Shown one piece after another: positions 23,816 through 30,911 of a stretch of DNA of 34,580 nucleotides. Origin of the DNA: Pseudomonadota bacterium (GTDB taxonomy: Bacteria > Pseudomonadota > Gammaproteobacteria > Burkholderiales > Thiobacillaceae); contig JAJZTV010000001.1 in the NCBI GenBank assembly GCA_021847385.1, forward strand, positions 1 through 34,580. The letters are read 5' to 3'. The notes under the pieces were generated by a model that was given only the letters and a program-made list of their open reading frames with translations, ran no database searches and was not told the origin of the DNA. The translations under genes were made by a program, and so were the position numbers. Each line of letters begins with the position of its first letter. The first letter of the stretch is position 1.

Positions 23816-24475
23816 ATGGCAAGGTTCAACCGCCGCCTGGCGCTCAAAGGGCTCGCACTCGGCAGCCTCGGCCTGGCCGGCATCGGCGGCCTGATCCGCG
23901 GCGTCCTTGCCGCCGGCTTGGAAAGCCGCATTCGCCGCCTGCAAGGCGACGTCCGCTTCAATGGCAAGCCGCTCCAGGTCGGCGACGCGCTCTCGGCCCC
24001 GCTTGAAGTCGTGACCGGCGACCGCGCCTTCGCTGCCTTCAACGTCGGACGCAACGCCTATCTCGTGCGCGGCAACAGCCGCATGACCATTTCCGGGCCG
24101 GCCGAGACCGGCGTGGCGGTCGACGTCGCCGTCGGCCGCATGTTGGCTGTGTTCGAGAAAGGCAAGGCACAAGTGAGCACACCCACGGCCGTGGCCGGCA
24201 TTCGCGGCACCGGCATCTATGTCGAGGCCGAGGCCGAGCGCAGCTACGTCTGCCTGTGCTACGGCTCGGCGGAACTGAGCTCCACGCAAAACACGGCGCT
24301 GAGCGAATCTCTGCAAACCACCCGCCACGATGCGCCGCGCTACATTTCGAGCAGCGGCATCGTGCCGGCGCCGGTCAAGAACCACAGCGACGACGAACTG
24401 TTCCTGCTCGAAAGCCTGGTCGGCCGCACGCCGCCGTTCTCGCCCTGGGACGGCGGCGGCTATCCATCGAGCTGA
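23816..24475 (+). CDS. FecR-domain protein, Tat/Sec signal
   Basis: A 219-aa exported protein with a FecR-like domain. The N-terminus FNRRLALKGLALGSLGLAG has a twin-arginine-like motif and a hydrophobic core ending near residue 31. The FecR fold follows: GDVRFNGKPLQVGDAL, VTGDRAFAAFNVGRNAYLVR, MLAVFEKG, and STPTAVAGIRGTGIYVE, the last being the hallmark of soluble FecR domains. Classical FecR is an anti-sigma factor, but no sigma factor or TonB receptor adjoins this gene and there is no cytoplasmic domain, so regulation of iron is not implied. GAGGTGG five bases before ATG 23816 fixes the start. Its function is unknown. Confidence 0.82.
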   Translation: MARFNRRLALKGLALGSLGLAGIGGLIRGVLAAGLESRIRRLQGDVRFNGKPLQVGDALSAPLEVVTGDRAFAAFNVGRNAYLVRGNSRMTISGPAETGVAVDVAVGRMLAVFEKGKAQVSTPTAVAGIRGTGIYVEAEAERSYVCLCYGSAELSSTQNTALSESLQTTRHDAPRYISSSGIVPAPVKNHSDDELFLLESLVGRTPPFSPWDGGGYPSS

Positions 24476-24520
24476 CGGCACACCGCTTAGCCTGCTAGAA
24501 TACGCCCAGCGGCATTCGTT

Positions 24521-24600
24521 CCAGTCTCCCTGCCGCCGTCTATCGACTCAGCCTTCATACCCCATCTGCCTTAGACTGGCGCCGCACGAGCGGCGGCAGG
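24521..24600 (+). promoter_or_regulatory. Structured rhlE leader with competing stems
   Basis: Before rhlE, CCAGTCT (24521-24527) pairs with AGACTGG (24573-24579), and CCTGCCGCCG (24529-24538) pairs with CGGCGGCAGG (24591-24600). The pairs interleave, so they form either a pseudoknot or mutually exclusive folds. A local hairpin (24580-24595, loop ACGA) competes with the second. It may be a cis-regulatory element for helicase expression; no known riboswitch family was recognised. Confidence 0.45.
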
Positions 24601-24625
24601 CCGATACTTTAGTTTTGGAAATCTT

Positions 24626-25999
24626 ATGTCCTTTGCCAGCCTCGGCCTGTCCGAAGCCATTGTCCGCGCCGTCACCGAACGCGGTTACACCACCCCTACG
24701 CCGATCCAGGCCCAGGCCATCCCGGCCGTGCTCTCCGGCGGCGACCTGCTGGCCGGCGCGCAGACCGGCACCGGCAAGACCGCCGGCTTCGTCCTGCCCC
24801 TGCTGCAACGTCTGAGCACCCAGCCTCGACCCGCCGCCGCCCACGGCCGCGCGCCGATCCGCGCCTTGGTGCTCACGCCCACCCGCGAGCTGGCCGCCCA
24901 GGTCGAAGAATCGGTGCGCGAATACGGCAAGCACCTGCACCTGCATTCCATGGTCATGTTCGGCGGCGTCAACATCAACCCGCAGATGCAGAAACTGCGC
25001 GGCCAGGTCGACATCCTGGTCGCCACCCCCGGCCGCCTGCTCGACCACGTGCAGCAGAAGACCGTGGACCTCGCCCACGTCGAGATCCTGGTGCTGGACG
25101 AGGCCGACCGCATGCTGGACATGGGCTTCATCCGCGACATCAAGAAGATCCTCGCACTGCTGCCGAAGAAACGGCAGAACCTGCTGTTCTCGGCCACCTT
25201 CTCCGACGAGATCAAGGCCCTGGCCGACAGCCTGCTCGACCAGCCGGCGCTGATCGAGGTCGCCCGGCGCAACGCCACCGCCGAGACCGTGGCGCAGAAG
25301 GTCTACCCGGTCGACCGCGACAAGAAGCGGCAACTGCTGACCCACCTGATCCAGGAAAAGCAGTGGTTCCAGGTGCTGGTGTTCACCCGCACCAAGCATG
25401 GCGCCAACCGCCTGGCCGAGCAGCTGGCCAAGGACGGCATCAGCGCCATGGCCATCCACGGCAACAAGAGCCAGGCCGCGCGTACCCGGGCCCTGGCCGA
25501 GTTCAAGACCGGCAAGCTGCAAGTGCTGGTCGCCACCGACATCGCGGCGCGCGGCATCGACATCAGCGAGCTGCCGCACGTGGTCAACTACGAGCTGCCT
25601 AACGTGCCGGAGGACTATGTCCACCGCATCGGCCGCACCGGCCGCGCCGGCTGCGAGGGCGAGGCGGTGTCGCTGGTCTGCATCGACGAGCACAAGTTCC
25701 TGGCCGACATCGAGCGCCTGATCAAGCGCAAGCTGCCGCGCGAGGTGGTGCCCGGCTTCGAGCCCGACCCCAACGCCAAACCGGAACCGATCATGCTGCG
25801 CAGCCAGGACCACCAGCAGCGCGGCCGCGGCCGCAGCCAATCGGCGCCCCGCCCTGCCGGCCAGCCCGGCGGCCAGGGCAGCGGCCGGCCCGGCGGCAAG
25901 CCCGCGCTCGGCGGCAATCGCGGCGGCCCGGCAGCCGGCGCGAAACCTGCCGGCCCCAAGCCGGCGGCCATGCACCGCTCCGGCGGCCGCAACCGTTAA
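24626..25999 (+). CDS. rhlE: DEAD-box RNA helicase RhlE
   Basis: ATP-dependent RNA helicase, 457 aa, working in RNA turnover, ribosome assembly and cold adaptation. Motifs in order: Q motif GYTTPTPIQAQAIP near residue 18, Walker A AQTGTGKT near 45, PTRELAAQV, TPGRLLDH, DEAD at 158-161, SAT, GNKSQAARTRAL, ATDIAARGIDI and HRIGRTGRAG. The C-terminal 90 residues are Gly/Pro/Arg-rich and basic, an RNA-binding tail typical of RhlE. It has a 150-base upstream gap whose segments could fold into competing structures. The Shine-Dalgarno is weak (TTTTGGAAATCTT region). Confidence 0.96.
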   Translation: MSFASLGLSEAIVRAVTERGYTTPTPIQAQAIPAVLSGGDLLAGAQTGTGKTAGFVLPLLQRLSTQPRPAAAHGRAPIRALVLTPTRELAAQVEESVREYGKHLHLHSMVMFGGVNINPQMQKLRGQVDILVATPGRLLDHVQQKTVDLAHVEILVLDEADRMLDMGFIRDIKKILALLPKKRQNLLFSATFSDEIKALADSLLDQPALIEVARRNATAETVAQKVYPVDRDKKRQLLTHLIQEKQWFQVLVFTRTKHGANRLAEQLAKDGISAMAIHGNKSQAARTRALAEFKTGKLQVLVATDIAARGIDISELPHVVNYELPNVPEDYVHRIGRTGRAGCEGEAVSLVCIDEHKFLADIERLIKRKLPREVVPGFEPDPNAKPEPIMLRSQDHQQRGRGRSQSAPRPAGQPGGQGSGRPGGKPALGGNRGGPAAGAKPAGPKPAAMHRSGGRNR

Positions 26000-26050
26000 A
26001 CAGCCGGCACGCGCGCCTGGTGCGCACCGTGCCATGGCGGCTATCGCAGA

Positions 26051-26082
26051 AAACAGCGGCCTTGCCTACGGGCAAGGCCGCT
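26051..26082 (-). terminator. Terminator hairpin between rhlE and EAL-CZB gene
   Basis: A perfect 12-bp stem (AGCGGCCTTGCC with GGCAAGGCCGCT, 26055-26066 and 26071-26082) with loop TACG is followed on the minus strand by GTTTTCTG. It serves the EAL-CZB gene ending at 26111. On the plus strand it has no T tract, but it may also stop convergent rhlE transcripts. Confidence 0.75.
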
Positions 26083-26110
26083 CTGCACTACTTATCGGAT
26101 TAGCGGGGAA

Positions 26111-27310
26111 TCAGTTCAGGTCGGCCAGATCGGCCAAGATGGGGGCCTTCAAGATCGCTTCGTTCTCCAGGTCCTGCAGGAGTTCCAGCACGATACCGGA
26201 CTGCCTGGTCAATGCGCGCAGGGCCGCCGTGATTTCTTCCCGGCTACCGCCGTTTTGCGCGATAGCGAGCAAGGTCTTGCCCAAATCGTGTAGCACGCGG
26301 TGCGGCTCCTCAAGCTGATCGAAGGCCGCGATCCCTTTGAATTCCTGGCCGACGCCGTAATACCACTCGCCCAATTTGCAATGATGATGGTCCATCTGCG
26401 CCAAGACCTCGCGGACGCCGACCGTGCGATTCTTGCCGAAACTGAGCGCCATGACTTGGCCGATCAGGGCCTTGCGCCATTGAATGTGATCGAGTTGCGC
26501 CATGTGGATCAGGCCGATCGGCATGGCCGACCAGCGCTGGTCGCGGCGGATGAACGCCAGCAGATCCTGCAAGGGCATGGGCCTGCCGAGCCAGAAACCC
26601 TGCGCTTGAGTACAACCCGAGTGGAGCAAGAATTCGTAGGTTGTGGCCGCCTCGATCCCCTCCGCGACGATGCTAATGCCCAATTGATGCGCCATGCGGA
26701 TACTGGCCTGGACGATGGTGGTGCTCTTTTCCGAGTCGGCCATACGCCGAATCAGGCCTTGGTCGATCTTCACGACCGAGAACGGCCAACGGCTCAGGGT
26801 ATCGATCGAGGAATAACCGATGCCGTAATCGTCCATCGCCAGCTTGACGCCGAGCCTGACCAGCTCGTGCACATTGTCGTGCACCAAGGTATCGGTGCTG
26901 CTGATGAGCGAATCCTCGGTGATCTCGACCTGCAGACATGCCGCATCGATCTTGCTGCTCTGGATGGCCTCACGGATCAGGCCCACCATCTCGGTCGACG
27001 CGATATCCTGCGCCGACAGGTTGAAGGAAACGGTGATCTCATCGCTGAGATCGTTGATGATGACCATGTCCTCGATCAACCTAGGGAACATGGCACGGCT
27101 GATCGTCGTGATGAAGCCCATGGCCTCGGCAAACGGGATGAAGTCCTTCGGCAAGACCATGCTGCCATCCGGCTTCATCCACCGAATCAGCGCCTCGACA
27201 CCGCTGACCCTACCGTTGATGAGCGACACCTTGGGCTGATAGAAATACACCAGCTCGCCACCGGCCAATCCTCGTTCCAACTCGGCTAAGGTGATGAGGC
27301 GCGTATCCAT
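26111..27310 (-). CDS. EAL phosphodiesterase fused to CZB zinc-binding domain
   Basis: A 399-aa cytoplasmic protein. The EAL domain (residues 8-245) keeps all catalytic blocks: GVEALIRW with Glu39, NLSAQ, LQVEITE, MDDYGIGYSS, VVKIDQGLI, VAEGIEA and QAQGFWLGRP, so it should cleave c-di-GMP. The C-terminal part (about 270-345) matches the chemoreceptor zinc-binding domain: His275 in HIQWRKAL, Cys311 in CKLGEWYYG, and His337/His341 in HRVLH. CZB domains bind zinc and regulate chemoreceptors or the cyclase DgcZ. Here zinc is inferred to control breakdown rather than synthesis. No membrane segment. The start is ATG 27310; it has a poor Shine-Dalgarno and lies two bases after the stop of a short Cys-rich ORF. 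Confidence 0.87.
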   Translation of the reverse strand: MDTRLITLAELERGLAGGELVYFYQPKVSLINGRVSGVEALIRWMKPDGSMVLPKDFIPFAEAMGFITTISRAMFPRLIEDMVIINDLSDEITVSFNLSAQDIASTEMVGLIREAIQSSKIDAACLQVEITEDSLISSTDTLVHDNVHELVRLGVKLAMDDYGIGYSSIDTLSRWPFSVVKIDQGLIRRMADSEKSTTIVQASIRMAHQLGISIVAEGIEAATTYEFLLHSGCTQAQGFWLGRPMPLQDLLAFIRRDQRWSAMPIGLIHMAQLDHIQWRKALIGQVMALSFGKNRTVGVREVLAQMDHHHCKLGEWYYGVGQEFKGIAAFDQLEEPHRVLHDLGKTLLAIAQNGGSREEITAALRALTRQSGIVLELLQDLENEAILKAPILADLADLN

Positions 27311-27312
27311 GC

Positions 27313-27405
27313 CTAGCCGGCCAGCGCCAGTCGCTTGCAGCCACAGCAAACGGCATGGTGCGCCATGACCGACGCTTGCGACAGCGCACACGCAATTTCG
27401 AACAT
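27313..27405 (-). CDS. Short Cys/His-rich ORF leading the EAL-CZB gene
   Basis: A 30-codon ORF (32 if ATG 27411 is used) with AGGGG six bases before ATG 27405. The peptide begins MFEIACALSQASVMA, includes His-His-Ala-Val-Cys-Cys-Gly-Cys and ends KRLALAG. Its TAG stop is two bases before the EAL-CZB start, whose own ribosome site is weak, so coupling or leader-peptide regulation is plausible. Nothing like it was recognised. It could also be chance, since overlapping frames are open in this GC-rich DNA. An AT-rich stretch upstream (27420-27450) probably holds the promoter. The rest of the gap to 27616 is unremarkable. Confidence 0.45.
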   Translation of the reverse strand: MFEIACALSQASVMAHHAVCCGCKRLALAG

Positions 27406-27582
27406 CTTCATCCCCTGCAAATTTAATACATTGTTATCTTTTTTAATCCCTCCCGGCAATAGCCAATTCTGCATATCCGGCCCTGCCACCCGGCCGATCC
27501 AGCGCCGTGGCCTCACGGCCACAGCCGGCCTATCCGCGCGCAATCGACGGTGCAGGCCTATTGCATCGGCCCGCCATCGGCC

Positions 27583-27588
27583 TATACT
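27583..27588 (+). promoter_or_regulatory. Possible -10 element of the 76-aa gene
   Basis: TATACT 29 bases upstream of ATG 27617 matches five of six consensus -10 positions. A weak TTGCAT (27561-27566) lies 16 bases before it. Confidence 0.3.
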
Positions 27589-27616
27589 TGCGTATCTCAT
27601 TGAAAGAGAACGGGAA

Positions 27617-27847
27617 ATGCAAGCGAACAACCTGATCAAATACGGTTACCGCATTCGCACCCGTAGCGGGGTCACGGTGGACAACCTCGTCATTCAGGGC
27701 CGCGACGAATCCGAGGCACAGCAAAAACTCATGCGCATGTACCCCGGCTGCACGGTGATCGAAACGCGCCACATCCGCCCCGCGGTGAACACCAATATCT
27801 GCTCCAGCTTCGAGGATGTCGTCGATGTCCTCGCCGCCGACCACTAA
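27617..27847 (+). CDS. Small conserved-looking protein, unknown function
   Basis: A 76-aa acidic-to-neutral protein beginning MQANNLIKYGYRIRTRSG. It contains short beta-like segments (VTVDNLVIQGRD, GCTVIETRHI) and a helix (EAQQKLMRMY), then an acidic end. No membrane segment or known motif was seen. A purine-rich GAGAACGGGAA lies before the ATG. It ends inside the convergent parA-like gene, the two stops overlapping. The codon pattern and defined start support a real gene, but the family is not recognised. Confidence 0.65.
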   Translation: MQANNLIKYGYRIRTRSGVTVDNLVIQGRDESEAQQKLMRMYPGCTVIETRHIRPAVNTNICSSFEDVVDVLAADH

Positions 27848-28608
27848 AAAACGCCACGCTCGATCAACTCGCTGCACAAAGCCATATAGTCCTGCGCACC
27901 GTGACTGGCATGGGCGTGATCGAACACATCGCGGTTATAGGCCGGGCTCTCGGCAATCGACACGTTCTCGGCGATCACCGTCTCGCACACCTCGTCGCCG
28001 AAACGTTCCATCATCCGGGTCAGAATCTCACCGCTCATCTTGCGCCGCCGGTCATAGCGAGTCAGCACGTAGCAGCGCTGCACGCGGCGCTTGAGCACCG
28101 GCTCGAGCAGATCCAAGGTGCGCTCCATCTCGGCCGCTGCCTGCAGGGAAAGAAAATCGGTCGATACCGGAATCAATAGGCAATCCGCCGCAAACACCGC
28201 GTTCAAGGACAACACGCCGACATAAGGGCAACAATCGATCAGCGTCGGCCGCGCCCCCTCCTCTTTCTCCAGGGCGTCCAAACCCTGGCGCAGGCGATTG
28301 AGCACCGCCGGCCCTTTGCCGAAGATCGAATCGACCTTCATCATCTGCTGGTGCGACGGGATCAGATGACCGACCGCCTCCCATACCAGCCTCAACTGCC
28401 GCAAGCTCTTGCCATCCTGATAAAACGCAAAAAGACTATTGCCGACCTCGGTCCGGGTCGTGCTGTAGATATGGCTCAGATGCCCCTGCGGATCGAGGTC
28501 GATCAACAGCGGGTCGCGCTCACGCCGACGCAGGGCCGCCGCCAGATTCAGCGTCGTCGTGGTCTTGCCCACCCCACCCTTCTGATTGAAGATCGCCAGT
28601 CGCCCCAC
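27844..28608 (-). CDS. ParA/MinD-like P-loop ATPase, orphan
   Basis: A 254-aa ATPase of the ParA/Soj family. The deviant Walker A KGGVGKTT is at residues 10-17 with the signature Lys11-equivalent position KGG; LLIDLDPQGHLSH holds the conserved Asp; later TLIDCCPYVGVLSLNAVFAA is the switch II/Walker B region. It lacks the N-terminal helix-turn-helix of plasmid ParA proteins. No parB-like gene or recognisable parS site flanks it, so it may position another cargo or serve as a chromosomal orphan. GTG 28608 is preferred because AGGAG stands five bases upstream; GTG 28614 overlaps that site. Confidence 0.86.
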   Translation of the reverse strand: MGRLAIFNQKGGVGKTTTTLNLAAALRRRERDPLLIDLDPQGHLSHIYSTTRTEVGNSLFAFYQDGKSLRQLRLVWEAVGHLIPSHQQMMKVDSIFGKGPAVLNRLRQGLDALEKEEGARPTLIDCCPYVGVLSLNAVFAADCLLIPVSTDFLSLQAAAEMERTLDLLEPVLKRRVQRCYVLTRYDRRRKMSGEILTRMMERFGDEVCETVIAENVSIAESPAYNRDVFDHAHASHGAQDYMALCSELIERGVF

Positions 28609-28626
28609 CGTCACTCCTCATCCGTA

Positions 28627-28641
28627 CCGGCACCGTGCCGG
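28627..28641. promoter_or_regulatory. 15-bp palindrome before the parA-like gene
   Basis: CCGGCAC-C-GTGCCGG is a perfect inverted repeat 9 bases upstream of the Shine-Dalgarno, suited to an autoregulatory operator or a translation-blocking hairpin. Confidence 0.4.
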
Positions 28642-28697
28642 GACATGTTCTGTGCGGCTTATCCTTGCTGTTCTGCTGCGCGCCCAGGGCTGGGCAT

Positions 28698-28728
28698 AAG
28701 ATACCCGCGTTTCGCGGAGCTGTGTCAA
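28698..28728 (-). promoter_or_regulatory. Possible promoter of the parA-like gene
   Basis: Minus-strand TTGACA (28723-28728) is a perfect -35 hexamer; TATCTT (28698-28703) is a fair -10 with a long 19-base spacer. The rest of the 295-bp gap 28609-28903 holds small inverted repeats and no gene that I can support. Confidence 0.35.
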
Positions 28729-28880
28729 GCCATACAGTCGGCCCGCATTGCGAAACGATCTGCCGTTATCCGCAGCCGGGAAACTCGCCCCGTCGATATT
28801 GAAGAAACATCAACTCACAATGAACCGTCACTTCTCGACTGCCCCCGCTGCCAGAAAACCCCTGACACCATCCCCCATTC

Positions 28881-28904
28881 GGCGCAGTGCTGCGCGACTG
28901 CGCC
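28881..28904. other. Hairpin at the end of tcdA
   Basis: GGCGCAGT (28881-28888) and ACTGCGCC (28897-28904) form an 8-bp stem that overlaps the last base of the tcdA stop codon. No T tract follows on the minus strand, so a terminator role is uncertain. Confidence 0.4.
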
Positions 28905-29716
28905 TACTTTTGCACCGCCTTCGCCGCCAGCGCATTCAACACCTTCGCTGCGGCCAACATGCCGAACACCGAGGTCACGCAGGCGGACGAACCGAAACCG
29001 GCGCAGTTGAGACCGTGGATGTGGGCGTCCTCCGGTTTTTCATAGCAAACGCCGCCCTCGGCGCTGGGATAGATCAAGGGTTCGGTGGAATAGACGCAAT
29101 CGACGCCGAATTTCTTCTTCGGCTCGCGCGGGAAGTTGTGTTCCTTGCGCAGCTTGCTGCGCACCTTGGACAGCAGCGGGTCTTGGCTGGTGCGGGCGAG
29201 GTCGTCGAGCTGGATGCGGCTCGGGTCGACCTGGCCGCCGGCGCCGCCGATGCAGACCAGCTTGAGCTTGCGCCGCTTGCAATGGGCGATGAGGGCGACC
29301 TTGGCACGGGCACTGTCGATAGCGTCGACCACATAGTCGTACTTGTCGTGCAGCAGGGTTTCCAGGTTGTCCCCGGCCAGGAATTCCTCGACCAGGTTCA
29401 CCTTGCAGCGCGGGTTGATCGCGGCGATGCGCTCGCGCATGGCCAGCGCCTTGGCCTTGCCCAACTCAGTAGTCAACGCGTGGACCTGGCGGTTGATGTT
29501 GGATTCGGCGATGTGGTCGGGGTCGATCAGGGTCAATTCGCCGATGGCGGTGCGGGCCAGGGCCTCGGCCACCCAGGAGCCGACGCCGCCGATGCCGATG
29601 ACGCAGACGTGGGCCTGCTGGAAGCGTTCGAAGGCGGCCGGGCCATAGAGCCGGCGCACGCCGCCGAAGCGGCGCTCGAAGTCGAGGGCGTGTTCGGCCT
29701 CGAACAGATCGCTCAC
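28904..29716 (-). CDS. tcdA: tRNA threonylcarbamoyladenosine dehydratase TcdA
   Basis: ATP-dependent enzyme that cyclises the t6A modification at tRNA position 37 to ct6A, 270 aa (E. coli 268). The E1-like fold is recognisable: nucleotide-binding GIGGVGSW at 41-48, LIDPDHIAESNINRQVHA, and DYVVDAIDSARAKVALI. The catalytic-region Cys in the GVDCVYS block and the C-terminal NCAGFGSSACVTSVFGMLAA match TcdA. The start is GTG 29716, overlapping the stop of the upstream 95-aa gene (GTGA); the longer open frame upstream is a shadow. Confidence 0.94.
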   Translation of the reverse strand: MSDLFEAEHALDFERRFGGVRRLYGPAAFERFQQAHVCVIGIGGVGSWVAEALARTAIGELTLIDPDHIAESNINRQVHALTTELGKAKALAMRERIAAINPRCKVNLVEEFLAGDNLETLLHDKYDYVVDAIDSARAKVALIAHCKRRKLKLVCIGGAGGQVDPSRIQLDDLARTSQDPLLSKVRSKLRKEHNFPREPKKKFGVDCVYSTEPLIYPSAEGGVCYEKPEDAHIHGLNCAGFGSSACVTSVFGMLAAAKVLNALAAKAVQK

Positions 29717-30000
29717 TGGCCGGCGTCTTCCTTGGCCTGGGCCTCGTGGTCGAGTTCGGCCTTGACGACGGTGAGGGCGTCGAGCAGGGTCTCTTCGCTC
29801 AAGCCGTTGAGATGTTCTGCCAGCATCTCGGCGGCGTCGATGGTGTCTTGGTCGTCGGGCAGCGAGTCGCTGTCCAGGTTGGCCACCAGCACGGCGGCGG
29901 CGCCGACCACTTGCAGCAGGCGCTGGCGCTCGGTCATGAGCAGTTCGATCTCTTCTCTCAGGAGGGTGACTTCCTGGTCGTTCATGGCGCCGTGCGGCAT
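29713..30000 (-). CDS. Small acidic protein, unknown function
   Basis: A 95-aa acidic protein with a predicted helical N-terminus (VTLLREEIELLMTERQRLLQ), possibly a coiled coil, and an acidic second half. No known family was recognised. ATG 30000 has AGGA six bases upstream, so it is preferred over ATG 29985. The stop overlaps the tcdA start, which couples the two genes and points to a shared transcript. It starts divergently from the thioredoxin-like gene across 77 bp that include a GATAAT at 30033-30038. Confidence 0.72.
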   Translation of the reverse strand: MPHGAMNDQEVTLLREEIELLMTERQRLLQVVGAAAVLVANLDSDSLPDDQDTIDAAEMLAEHLNGLSEETLLDALTVVKAELDHEAQAKEDAGQ

Positions 30001-30077
30001 GGTGTTTCCTTCCGTTCATTGCAAGTGAGCGGGATAATAGGCGCACTCCCCATCGCCCGCAAACTAAACCGCTCACC

Positions 30078-30911
30078 ATGCCGCTCTCACCCTATGTCTT
30101 CGATGCCAACCGCGCCAATTTCAACGAGCTGGTGCTGGGCAACTCGCGCAAGGGCTTGGTGCTGGTGCATTTCTGGACGCCCAAGGCCGGCCCCTGCCTG
30201 ATGCTGATGCCGCGCCTGGTGCAATTGGCGAGCGACTATGGCGGCCGCTTTCTTTTGGTGATGGCCAATACCGACGAGATCGGCAACCTCGCCCGCGAGC
30301 ATGGCGTGACCAGCGTGCCGACGGTGAAGTTCTTCCTGAACGACGAAGTGGTGCACACCGTCCACGGTGCCGAACCGGACAGCACCTTCCGCGCGGCGCT
30401 GGCCCGCTTCGTCGCCCTGGCCAGCGACCCGGTCCGGCAGCAGGCGCTCAAGGCCCATCAGGAAGGCCGCACCGAGGACGCCATCGCCCTGCTCGCCCGC
30501 GCCGCGGTGGATCACCCGGACGATCTGTCGATCAGCGCCGATCTGGCCAAGCTGCTGTTGCTCTCGGGTCAGCCAGCCCAGGCCTTGGGCCTGCTTACAG
30601 CCTTGCCTGCGGAAGCCCGCCGTGATGGCCGCATCGCCCCGCTGCTGGGCCACCTGGAACTGATCGCTGCCGCCGAGCAGGCACCTGAGCTCCTCGTTGC
30701 CGGCACGCCAGAAGTCCGCCTGTGCCTGGCCGCCCGCGCATTGTTGGCAGATCGTATGGAAGAATCCATGGAGGGGCTGCTGCAACTCGCTCTCGCAGCG
30801 CCCGACTTCCGCGACGACATCGGCCGCCGCGCGCTGATCACCCTGTTCAACCTGCTCGGCGCGGAGCACGAACTGACCCGGCGCTACCGCGCCAAGCTCG
30901 CCGGCCGTTGA
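30078..30911 (+). CDS. CnoX/YbbN-like thioredoxin-TPR protein
   Basis: A 277-aa cytoplasmic protein with a thioredoxin fold (residues 1-112) followed by tetratricopeptide-like helices (120-275). The active-site region is WTPKAGPC with Ala37 in place of the first Cys, so it has only Cys40 (AxxC). E. coli CnoX has SxxC at the same place and acts as a redox-switched holdase that hands substrates to GroEL; a similar chaperone role is likely, while disulfide reduction is not. SVPTVKFF holds the conserved cis-Pro. The stop overlaps the next start (TTGA). Confidence 0.88.
   Translation: MPLSPYVFDANRANFNELVLGNSRKGLVLVHFWTPKAGPCLMLMPRLVQLASDYGGRFLLVMANTDEIGNLAREHGVTSVPTVKFFLNDEVVHTVHGAEPDSTFRAALARFVALASDPVRQQALKAHQEGRTEDAIALLARAAVDHPDDLSISADLAKLLLLSGQPAQALGLLTALPAEARRDGRIAPLLGHLELIAAAEQAPELLVAGTPEVRLCLAARALLADRMEESMEGLLQLALAAPDFRDDIGRRALITLFNLLGAEHELTRRYRAKLAGR

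Noticed and set aside
28748..30028. 426-codon plus-strand frame opposite tcdA
   Set aside because: TcdA motifs are unambiguous on the minus strand and the plus-strand product has the composition of a complement frame.
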